Assembly: GCA_949987705.1 (NCBI GenBank)
Contig: OX465281.1
Location: 225,713,978 to 225,777,977 of the forward strand
Length of the DNA stretch: 64,000 nucleotides
Direction: 5' to 3'
DNA from: Thereva unica
Lineage: Eukaryota; Arthropoda; Insecta; Diptera; Therevidae
The notes under the pieces are model-generated. The model searched no databases. It was given only the letters and a program-made list of their open reading frames with translations, and was not told the DNA's origin. Below, in pieces: positions 12,701 to 24,700 of the stretch. Made by a program: the position numbers and the translations under genes. How positions within the stretch are numbered: position 1 is the first letter of the stretch; every line of letters begins with the position of its first letter.

Positions 12701-15700
12701 GCATTTCATCGCATTAGTTTTCATTATTACTGAAATAATCGCGAAACCCCCTAAAAAGGGGTGTTTTTTGCATTTTTAGGAGTGACGCCCTAGTTTTAGG
12801 ACCGCGGAACCTCGATTTTCGAGATCAGCGACCCCAAAAAACTTTAGGGTTCGATTTTCTTAACGGTGTTATTTTGGAATACCCCCCCCTAGCTTTCGAT
12901 GAACTATATTGTAGGGGTAGTTTTAACCCCTTAAGGGTTGAAAATAATTTATTTTTGCCTGACAGTACGCCCACAATCGAATTTGAAGCATAAACTTTAA
13001 AAAAAAAAATTTTACAATTTTTGCCATTTTTCGCCAATTTAGGGGTACTTTCAACCCTTTAGGAGTACCCCTTACCATTTAGTTCGCCTTAATTTTGTAT
13101 AAATGAAACACCTTCGCAAATAAATATTGAAAAAAGTGCATTTCATCGCATTAGTTTTCATTATTACTGAAATAATCGCGAAACCCCCCAAAAAGGGGTG
13201 TTTTTTGCATTTTTAGGGCTGACGCCCTAATTTTAGGACCGCGGGACCTCGATTTTCGTGATCAGCGACCCCAAAAACGTTTAGGGTTCGATTTTCTTAA
13301 CGGTGTTATTTTGGAACACCCCCCCCCCCGCGTTTTGAATGGACTAAGTAGTGTCTTTTCCTCGACCAGCCAGCGGGTCTTTCTACTTTCGGTGATGCCA
13401 GTGAAGACCTTCTTTGTTGCTCTGTCTTCTGGCATGTACTCGACTTGTCCAGCTCAGTGAAGTATATTGTTTTTATGTGTAAGTATAAGCTCGGGTGAAG
13501 TCGTGGTGGATTTTATCCCGTAATAGGGCAACAGACCCCCGGAGCTGCCTCAATCGTACAGACCTATCCGCTTAACTTCTTTTCTTTTGAAAACGTCGGT
13601 AAGGCTGCTAGACCTTCATATTAGAAGCAAGCTGGAGATCCCTCTACATAGTTCCCAGTTTGCTTACTCGAAGGGCAAACCAACAGAGGTTGCTTTACAC
13701 CACCTCGTCAGTAAAATGGAAAAAGCCTTCCTCGCTGAAGAAACGTTCCTTGGCATCGAAAGTGCTTTCGACAACACTGGCTATGATTCTCTAGTGCACT
13801 GGCTCTCAAAAACCTGGATGCTCGCACGTTTGAGTGGATAAATGCCGTGCTTGTAGATTGTGACATTTATTCTACTCTAGGTGTCTCCCAAGGAAGGCCT
13901 GGCAATCAACCTAAATAAGGCTGTCCTGGTACCTCTCCAAACACTACAAAGTGGACCAAGGTCCTATCTATATCCAAGGTACCACAGTTGAGTACTCAGA
14001 CTCAGTCAAATATTTGGGAGTAAAGTTAGACAAGAGATTGAACTGGAACGCTCAACTTAAGTACGTCTTCAGCAAATCCACAAGGCCCATTTGGGGATGC
14101 AAAAGGCTTCTGGGTAAGACATGGGTCTTACACCACAAATGATGTACTGGATGTACAATACGATCGTTAAACCTGTGGTCACTTATGCCGCTATAGTTTG
14201 CTGCCCCAAGACTAAATCTCAAGTGCAGCAAACTACCACGACTTGCTTGCCTCTCCATTACCGGAGCTATGCGGACCTGTCCCACAGCTGCAATAGAGGC
14301 AATCATTGGATTGACCCCTTTGCATCTCTTCATATGGAAATCCGCCATTGAAGGAAGAAGAAGGGATTCATTGTCAACATTTTGGGCCCCCTGCACGGGG
14401 TTGTATGACCTATAGAAACCGATATACATGGAAAACTCGGGAAAAACGCGATATCTCTGTCGGCCGTATTTTTCTGTTGGATTCCGAAATTGTTTTCTTA
14501 AAAGTTCACAAGGAAGCTCTACCAATTTACAGCCATTTTTGAATTTTGTCTCCTTAAAATACTAATTTGGCAATACCCCTGCCAGGTGTCTCTCTTGGCT
14601 GAAGCAATGGCTTTCTTGTACAATTTTAAACAGTCTTTGTAAAGCTTTCAAAATGCTCTGTTTGTAACAGCTATTGAAGATCTCTCGCGTTAACTTCCTC
14701 AGTCTCGAGAGATCTTCATTCCACTACGGAGGAAACGTTTTTTTTTCTCCAGCTTATTGTGCAGGATGCCTTATACGCCGAGTGGATAGCATTTTCGAAA
14801 GTATTGTCCTATCTTCCATTTTTTCTATAAGGTCTATACTTTCATGTGGGCACTCTTCTGGAGAGTTTCACTTTTTCCAGTCAGTCCTTCTTGGATTTCA
14901 GTGTGGTTGAGGAGCTTCAACCTTCAGGTTTACCCTGCAGCGTGGTCCAAGAAAGACACTTTATCTGATACGCTCCAGCTTTCTACTTAATTGTTTCCGT
15001 GTATATGGACAGCGTGATGTCCAAACTTTCTCCCAGCGCTAGGTTTAAATTAATTAATTTATCTATAATCTGATAGTGATTCTACCCTCTCGTTATTCTC
15101 TTTGCTTCCCCAAAGCTTATGCCTCGCAATGGCGTTGCACCCTACGATCAGGTTGGCTCCATTGTTTACGGCTAGTTTGGAGTGTTAGAGGTTGATCTGA
15201 ACGATCTCAAACATTTTCCGATTCCCCCTGAGTGCCGGGCGCCCTCCTCCAAACCAGTACCTTACACATGTTCATCCACATTCTGATTCCAAACCATAGT
15301 GGATTTTCATTCTTTCCTAATATCTCGCAAGACTCCTCGTTTATAAGGAGAAAGAATAAACTGATATTTTTCGGCAGTTCCTCTACTTAGATGGCCACCC
15401 AGTCATCCATAGGAACCGTCGGATATTGTGCCTTGAGACACTGGACAACCTTCCCAGGTTCAAGATTTACTTTTGGCAACCAGATGCGAGATTTAGGTCT
15501 CCTCGAGATATCCGCAGGTGGGATTAGCTTGAGCCTCATGCCTTCCCATGTCTCACAGATCTCAGTGAAGCATTGACCTAGGAAGTCCCTTGAGGCCTGG
15601 GGCCTTATCATGAAATGCGATTCGAAAATGAAATTATCCGAAAATCGAAAAAAGCGATCATGTCATGCGAATTCGAATCGGTTTGATACGATTACAAACG

Positions 15701-18700
15701 GAATTTTTTCCGATGGCTGTGCAGCTGTCGCATTTGATGTTTCGATTTCGTGAGTGCACGCTTTAGGAATAAAAAATGTAAATTTATCTTTCATATTTTC
15801 TTATAACTACATATTTAATTGATTATATGTATAAACAAACAATTTTTCAGGGGAAAAGCTACAACACAAAAACAATACTCTTTTCTATTATAAAATAAAT
15901 GTTCATTTTCCTTTGGTCGAATTATATTTATGTGTGTTCCATCCACATATCCAATTACTCCGGCTTTGATACTCGAAAGAGTTGTATAAAGCTGTAACAG
16001 AAAATAATTGTAATGAAGAAACTAATAAAGTCTGTGTACTTATATGGCATCAGGGAGCCTCATAGGATTCGAATTATCACGAAGTTTTCTTCGAACCAAT
16101 CGCATATTTTGAAGATTTTCTTCTTCACTGTCAGATGATGAGAAAAACGTAATAATTTATTTTACTTCGATTAAATTATTTAATTTTTGTAAAGAAAACT
16201 CACAAACTTTATTACCGCACTTATAAAATGTCAAATATTGGCATGAAGTTGCCTGCTTTCCCAGTATTGGAAAGAATTTTTAAGTTGCGTAGGGCAGTAC
16301 TCCCTTTGCAATGCGAATTCGTAGTCGACGGATCCTATGATCGGTAGATTCATTCGTACCGCAAATTAATTTCGGTTCGTATTTACTTTCGAATTAAAAT
16401 TCGCTGCGTGGAATGTACGAACAGGACATCACGTTGGTCAAAAGGAAATCATAGCAATGGAATTGTTGAAATGCAAAATATCAATTGCTGCGCTATCGGA
16501 ACTACGGCTTACCGGATCCGGGATATTGACAATCGTCCCGCCAACAATCGACGAAACGATGATGCTTTACTATTCCGGTGGTGAGAAAAGAGAGGCCGGC
16601 GTCGGCTTTATGGTCGACCGACGGGCTGCCAGCAGCGTTATCGCATTCCAACCGATATCCGAGCGTTTGGCGGTTATAACCATCAGTGGAACGATCAAGA
16701 CCCATATCATATCCGTTTATGCGCCAACCGAGACCAGCACGGACACGAACAAGGACGAATTTTACGATCAGCTTCAACAGACGCTGGATATGATACCTCA
16801 AACCGAATTAATAATTCTCGCGGGGGATTTCAATGCACATTCAGGAGTAGATCGAACCGGCTGGGAAGAAACCATGGGCAAATTCGGACACGGAGTAATT
16901 AATGACAACGGCTTACGCCTGCTTTCATTCGCATCGTCAAACAACTTGATCGTTGGCAACAGCATTTTCCGCCATCCACTCAAACACCAGCTCACCTGGC
17001 GAAATCCATCCGGCAAAGACTCGGCGATGTTAGACTACGTTTTGATCAACACAAGATTCGGATCGACGCTTAAAGACGTACGTGCAATGCGTGGACCCGA
17101 TTGCGGATCGGACCATTATCTTGTTCGAGCGAAATTGCAGATGCGATTGCAAAGACCGAAGAAAACGGAGCCACCACCAGCCAAGAAAAATTGGGCGTGC
17201 CTACGGGGACCCGGCCATCGGGCGAGAGTTTCAAATGGCATTATCCAACAAATTCGCGGCGCTCGCAATACCGGACGATATCGATGTAGAAGAAAGGCAA
17301 TTGTCGGAGTCTATTGTGGAGTGTGCAATGGAGTTGTGTCCAACTATCCGTAAACGGACGCAGCCATGGATCTCGGACAGCTGTCTGGACCTCGTCGATC
17401 AGCGGAAGCGCATGAAACACGTCGACTTTGAGGAATACCGAAGATTGAACAAAGAAGTTCGGCAGAAAATGAAATTGGAACGAGAAGCGTACTGGAATAC
17501 CGTTGCGGCCGACATGGAAAAAGCGGCGTCGAGGCACGAGTACCGGACGCTGTACCAGACAATCCGCCGGTTAGGCGGCAAAACAACATCAACAAACGAC
17601 AACATCAAAAAATCGGATGGAACTTTTGTGACTTCTGCCCATGAACGCCTGGAGCGGTGGAGAGCATTCTTCCACCAGCTGTATAACCACGATCCGCCGC
17701 AAGGTCCAGCACCCGAACCACCGATTATCGAACAGCCGATGAATCAGTTTCTCGATACCGAACCAACAATTATCGAGGTGAAGACAGCAATAAAATCGCT
17801 GAAAAATGGAAAAGCGCCGGGAATAGACCAAGTAACCGCCGAGATGATCAAAGCTGGAGGTGATGTCTTATCACAACGACTTCATGTCCTCATAACACAC
17901 ATATGGCATTCGGATCGTGTCCCTTCGGTATGGAAGGAAGCGATCGTTGTCCCAATTTTGAAGAAAGGCGACAGTCGGGAATGCAAGAATTATCGCGGTA
18001 TTAGCCTTCTTTCGATCGTCGGTAAAGTATTTACGAAAATAATACAATCGAGGCTACAGAAACATCGAGAGCAAACGAGCCGGGAGGAACAAGCGGGATT
18101 TAGACCACATCGAAGATGCATTGATCAAATATTCGCCCTCCGTCAGTTAATGGAAGAAAGAATTCGTTGCGGCAAACGAACTGTCGTCGTTTTCATCGAT
18201 TTCAAATCCGCTTTCGACTGCATCGATTGGAACAGCTTGTGGAGAGTCTTGGTAACCGAACACGTGCCATTGAGAATCATCCAACTTCTCCAAGCGTCGT
18301 ACGATGGCTCAACCAGCAGCGTTCGTATTCGAAGCGACTTATCCGAGGAGTTCCCGATTCAGACGGGTGTCCGACAGGGAGACGTCGCTTCGCCACTTCT
18401 CTTCAACGTTGTGATCGACGCGATTATGTGTGAAGCATTCGATGGACGACTCGGAGTTCAATACGACGACAACAACTTCGTAACAGACTTAATGTTCGCC
18501 GACGATAGCGCTGTTTTCGCCGACACGGATGTCGAAGCAACGGACATCTTATACGATATTTTCCGCATCGCCCAATCATACGGGTTAAAAATCAATGCGG
18601 AAAAGACCAAAGTGCTCACAACGGATGGATCAAGAGCCAGTGTTCACCTCGATGGAACCCAAATCGAACAGGTTCCAAGGTTCAAATATTTGGGATCATT

Positions 18701-21700
18701 GGTTGAGGAAACGAAAGTAGCATTGACGGCCGACGTTCACAGCCGTATCGGCCAGGCAACAGCAACATTCGCCTCGCTCAAGTGGTGCATATGGAAACGA
18801 GCAAATATCTCCATCAAAACAAAACTACGTCTTTACCGAACGTTGATTCTTCCGATTCTTCTTTATGGATCTGAAACGTGGACACTGCTCAAACCGGACG
18901 TTAAGAAGCTCGAGGTCTTCCAAATGCGATGTTTGAGGCAGATCCTCCGTGTCTCACTCCGTGATCGCCTTCGAAACGAGGTTGTCAGACAAAGATGCGA
19001 TCAGCAAACACTGATCGAGGAAGAAATGCAAAAACGTCGACTACGGTGGTTTGGACATGTTTGCCGAATGGATGATAACCGCTTGCCACGTAAACTTCTC
19101 TGGCGAGACCGTCCTGCAGACTGGAGAATACAGCGATCGGCACCGAAGAAAACCTGGTTGAAGAATATCGAGGGTGACTTAAAGAATCAACGATTATCAG
19201 TTACCGAGGCTCGAGACACCGCCAAAAACCGAGAAGAATGGAAGCGAATCGTGAATAGAGTTCGGGACCCAGCGGCACCGACAGCAGCGTATCCGTTGCG
19301 GGGACGTCCCGCTCGGACCGCCAGCTAACGGATCAAAGAAGAAGAAAGATTTACTTTCGTATCGCATTTCATGATAAGGCCCCTGGTCTTCACTTTTGAT
19401 TACTCTGACTCTGAACCCTCTAACTACCTCCGAGGCGTCATAGCAAGGCGTTATTCTTCCCTTACCTGACAGTATGTGGCCCAATAACATGTCCGATAGT
19501 TTGGCTTCCACCTCCACCCAGGTTTCCGGGCTAATGCATCCCCCAAAGCTTTCTCGTCCATCAAAGCTACTGGCAGGTAATTTCTGACCACCTCGCTCAG
19601 CAGCCTTTCTGCGCTTTGCTGTGATCCACCTGGCGCTGCCGTACTCACTGCAGCCTTGAGGGGCCCTTGGTCTTTTCAAATCTCGTGCAAATAATATGAA
19701 ATTAATAAATTTAATCCTTGAAACTTCCGGTTATTCAGTGGGGCTCAGCCCTCCCTCTGAAAATAATGGGGCCTGATTTGATTTTTTGTTTGTGATGACT
19801 TTTTCGTTATTATGAGTTTCGTTTATGAAAGTTCCAACAACCGCATAATTTTAGGTATACGAGTTTGTGGCATCAAAACGTTAATTGGGCCTCTGCCTCT
19901 GTACTGGAAGCAGCCCTACACCTAACCCTAACATTTTAACATAATTTGCCCTCCTGTAGTAAGTTCATATACATCCGCATTTGTGTTTCCACTAATAAAC
20001 CCTTTTTCGTATCATAAATCCGACAATATCACAACACGTTAAAACTTATTACCAAATATGAACTTCTTGAATCAGCTCAAATGAATAATTTTTGGAGTAT
20101 CAAATAACATAAGGACGACTGCTCGCCTAGGTTACAAGTATTCCTTCTATTGAAGTTTTCGTAATCGTATCAAAATAAATCAAATTGAAATAAACTCAAA
20201 AGAGCTGTGTTTCTTGAACCATGCCAAAAGCATATAGGTAGAGATGTCTTCGTTACTTTCATATTCAACAGATTCTCCTAAAGGATGATAAAATTATTAT
20301 TGCTGTTCCAAAAAAGAGAAACGCTTCACTTTCACTCCATGAAACTCGAGCCCGTAGAATTTGGCAATTTGGCAAATTGTTTCTGAAAACGACCTTATTA
20401 CGACTCCTCTGAACGATTCTCGGCTATTTTTAAACGCGACTGCGAGGATTCCCTCCAGTTCGCCACTTTAAATTCACAGCGCGCAACCTGCTAACTTTCC
20501 GTTTTCGTTATTTCTTAATAAGGATTATATATAGAGTTCCCCCATAGTTAGAAGGAGCTGCGACACTAGACAATAAGAATCTTTAGAAATACCCTGTGAT
20601 ATAGCACCTTCGCCATCCTGATGTCGCTCGCTGATGTTTCCATTCAAGAGTGCTTCTTCTGGGCAAGCCGAGGGCAGGGAGGTCCTGCAGCCCCCCTTTC
20701 AGGACATTTCAGCTAACTTTAACCGTTCAAAAGCTGGAGAATATGTAATTGTCATAAAGTCCGCCCGGAAGCTCCTAGCTGAGAAGGACTTTAACGTAAG
20801 GAGCGCCCATAGTATTTTCTCACCATCTACAATTTGCTGGATTTGCAGATTCAAGGGGCGTAAAGAGAACACCGCACGTCCATTGCCGTTAAGGAGACGT
20901 GGAAATGGGCGACAGGTTGACTACTATGAATTATTCACGACTGGCGGAAGTGCATCAGGATGTCAATTTCATTGGTGTAGTAGATTCTGCAATTACAGGC
21001 TGTGAATATTGCCACATCAGTTGGATGCTGTTGTTGGCAATTAGAGAGTCTTCTATGGCAAACTGCGCTAAGCAAGTTTCAATGAGCAATTTCGGAACGT
21101 TTGTTTGAAGTTCTCAATAGGTTTAATTGCCAGCTGTGCACAGATAGAGTGCTGGCTTTGTGCTTGAATGAATTGAATTAAATTAAACTTTAAGTAATTG
21201 TGGTTCGAAAGTCAGTGGTGCACATTAATAGGTCCTATACCTTTTGATTATAACGGTTGCAAATATTCCTAAAACAAGTGGAAAAGGGAATGAAACTTTG
21301 CATTGTTTAAAATCCAAAACTAAGTTAGTTTGATTTCATTTAATATTTGTTTTGTAGTTTAAAAGCTAAATTAATTTTATTAGGAGTCATAACATTCCAA
21401 TGAGGCTGCTTCCTGTTAAGCGCGATAATGTGGTGACACAATGTACTGGCTGTTCTTGAGGATACTAAGCTTATGGCAGTGAAGCTCCGATACAAAAATG
21501 TTTGTTTTGATCTTTGCAATATTGCAGGGCTGCATGCCTGCATGCAAATTTCATTGGTGTGAAATGCCAGCAAATATAAATATCCCTCTCAAATTCTTGC
21601 ACTTTGTGAAACCTAAGTTTTCTTAAAGATGGCTTAGGTAAATATCAGGGGTTAAAAAACACGTCTCAATCCATAAGGGAATCATCATTTGTATTAAGAT

Positions 21701-24700
21701 CGACGTTGCCTTCCAGAAGATGCACAGTAACAAATCTACAATTAGCAGACAATAATAAATCTATAAATTTTAACGGACGTAGCAGGCCAAGAAGCCCAGC
21801 GCCTCAATCTATTCTTTACTTCGTATCCAACAAAGTAGGTACTCTGACTCACCTCTCGGCAACTAGCACTCAGTGTTATTTGCCTACAGCCTACAGTGTT
21901 ATTTACCCCAACTTCTTCTTTCTCTTCTTTGATCCGTTAGCTGGCGGTCCGAGCGCTAGGTCAACGCAAACGGATACTCTATTCACGATTCGTTTCCATT
22001 CGGGCCGGTTTTTGGCGACGTCTTGAACCTCGGTTGATTCTTTAAGTTTAGATTTAGGTTATTTTATGTGGTAAGGGGTTATCATCCATTCGGCAAACAT
22101 GTCCAAACCACCGTAGTCGACGTTTTTGTATTTCTTCTTCGATCAGTGTCTGCTGATCGCATCTATGTCTAACTGTCTCGTTTCGAAGGCGATCGCGGAT
22201 TGAGACACCGATAATCTGCCTCAAGCATCGCATTTGGAAGACCTTGAGCTTTTGACGTCAGGTTTGAGCAGTGTCCACGTTTCCGATCCATAAAGAAGAA
22301 TTCGGTATCAACATTCGGTAAAGGCGTGCTTTTGTTTTGATGGAAATACTTGTTCGTTTCCATATGCATTACTAGAGCGAGGCCAATGTTGCAGCTGTCC
22401 GCGGCGGCTTTGAACGCCGGCCGTCAATGAACATCGGAAACTGTCAGATTTAGGTTCCATCGATGTGAACACTGGCCCTCGATTCGTCCGTTGTGCACAT
22501 TGATTTTTAACCCGTATGATTGCACGATGCGAGAAATGTCGTATAAGATGTCCGTTGCTTCGGCATCCGTGTCGGCGAGTATTGAGTCGGCTACGAAGTT
22601 GTCGTCGTACCGAACTCCGAGACGTCCATCGAATGCTTCACCCACAATCGCGTCGATCACAACGTTGAAGAGAAGGGGCGAAGCGACGTTTAATCTTTTT
22701 ACATTCTTTCTTACATTATCTGACGGATTGCGAATATTTGATCAATACATCCTCGATGTGGTCTAAATTCTGCCTGTTCTTTCCGGCTCGTTTGCTCTCG
22801 ATGTTTCTGTAGCCTCGATTGTATGATTTTCGTAAATACTTTGCCGACAATCGAAAGGAGGCTTATATTGCGATAATTCTTGCATTCCCAACTGTCGCCT
22901 TTTTTTCAAAATTGAGACAACGATCGCTTTCTTCCACACCGACGCGACACGATCCGAATGCCATATGTGCGTTATGAGGACATGGAGTCGTTGTGATAAG
23001 AAATCACCCCGGGCCTTGATAATCCCGGGGGTTACTTGGTCTATTTCTGACACTTTTCCATTTTTCACAATTTTATTGCAGTCTTCACCTCGATAATTGT
23101 CGGTTCGGTATCGAGAAACTGATTCGTCGGCTGTTCGATAAATCGGCAGTTCGAGTGCTGAAAATTGTGGCGGATCGTGGTTGTACACCTGGTGGAAAAT
23201 TCTCTCTCAACGCTGCATGCGCCCATGGGAAGAAGTCCCCAAAGTTCCATTCGATTTTTGTATGTTGTCGTTTGTTGATGTTGTTTTGTCGCCTAACCAC
23301 CGATGCTGTACCAGACATCCGGTACCCGTGCCTCGACGCCGTTTCTTCCATGTCGGCCGCAAAGTTATTCCAGTACGATTCCCGTTCCGATTTCATTTTC
23401 TGTTGAACTTCTTTGTTCAATCGTCGGTATGGCTCAAAGTCGACTTGTTTCATTCGCTTCCGCTGATTGACGAGGTCCTGACACCTTTCCGAGATCCATG
23501 GCTGCGTTCGTTTACGGATAGGTGGACACAATTCCATTGCATAATAGACTCCGACAATTGTCTTTCTTCTACATCGATATCGTCTGGTACTGCGATTGCC
23601 GCGAATTTGTTGGATAATTCCATTCGCGAGTTTCATCGCGAGGACGGTCCCGTAGGCACGCCCAATCCTTCTGGGCTGGTGGTGGCGCCGTTTTCTTCGC
23701 TCTTTGTAATCGCATCTGCAATTTCGCTCGAACAAGATAATGGTCCAATCCGCAATTGGGCCCACGCATTGCACATACGTCTTTGAGCGTCGGTCGGAAC
23801 CTTGCGTTGGTGAAAAAGTAATCTAACATCACCGAGTCTTTGCTGGATGGATTTTATCGGGTGAGTTTGTGTTTGAGTGGATGACGGAAAATGCTGTTTT
23901 CGACGATCAAGTTGTTTGATGCTGCGAATGAAAGCACGCGTAAGCCGTTGTCGTTAATTACTCCGTGTCCGAATTTGTCCGTCGTCCCTTCCCAGTCGTT
24001 TTGAACTGCTCCTGAATATGAATTGAAGTCCCCCGTGAAAATTCTTAATTCGTTTTGAGGTATCATATCCAGCGTCTGTTGAAGTCCGTGCTGATCTCAG
24101 TTGGCGCATAAACGAATACGATATGGGTCTTGATCGCTCTACCGATTATTATAACCGCCAAACGCTCGGATGTCGGTTGGAATGCGGTAACGCTACTGGC
24201 AGCCCGTCGATTGACCATAAACCCGACACCGGCCTCTCGTCTCACACCACCGGTATAGTAAAGCGTCATCGTTTCGTCGATGACTGGCGGCACGATCGTC
24301 ATTGTCCCGGATCCGGTAAGTCGTAGTTCCGATGGCGCAGCAACTAATATTTTATATTTCAATAATTCCTCCGCGGCACTGACCACACCTTTTTCGACAA
24401 CAATCTTGGCTTTACGAACACTTGTGACGGCCCTCCATCCCTTATCCGCGATTTGTTATTCTTCTGATGGTCGTATGTGACCCATTTTTCAGCACCCGTT
24501 ATAACTCGTTTCAGAAATGGATAGATTTTCAATTACCCCATCTATCGAAATATCTCACGCACTTTTTCCTAGACCTACTGTTATAGAATAGTCAACAGTA
24601 TAGGAGTACCTCTTTCAAATAAAACACTTCGTCCATTACAAGAAGCCTCCGTTTATGATACACTTCAGTTAAAACCGCAATTGAACCACGCCTTAAACGG

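Larger units (their letters stand above)
16381..19359 (+). mobile_element. RTE-clade non-LTR retrotransposon, nearly complete, with 11-bp target duplication
   Basis: Body 16392-19348, flanked by ATTTACTTTCG at 16381-16391 and 19349-19359. It is 5'-truncated just inside the endonuclease (first coding match is AWNVRT near 16412) and ends 3' in a short AAGAAGAAG-type tail right after the stop codon, as usual for RTE elements. It encodes endonuclease then RT, both nearly undamaged apart from one single-base frameshift. A second, much more decayed copy of the same family lies at 21.9-24.5 kb on the minus strand and shares the 3' tail. Confidence 0.9.
15597..19385 (-). mobile_element. PIF/Harbinger transposon with CTG duplication, split by an RTE element
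   Basis: The ends are inverted repeats: GGGCCTTATCATGAAATGCG starting 15600 and its complement ending 19382, with homology extending about 30 bp. CTG lies directly outside each end (15597-15599, 19383-19385), a 3-bp CWG duplication known for Harbinger elements. Inside, on the minus strand, are transposase remnants. The body from 16392 to 19348 is a later RTE insertion; without it the transposon is about 0.8 kb, so it was an internally deleted copy. Confidence 0.85.

Noticed and set aside
23181..23786. 201-codon plus-strand ORF
   Set aside because: Antisense shadow of the minus-strand RTE endonuclease-RT linker.
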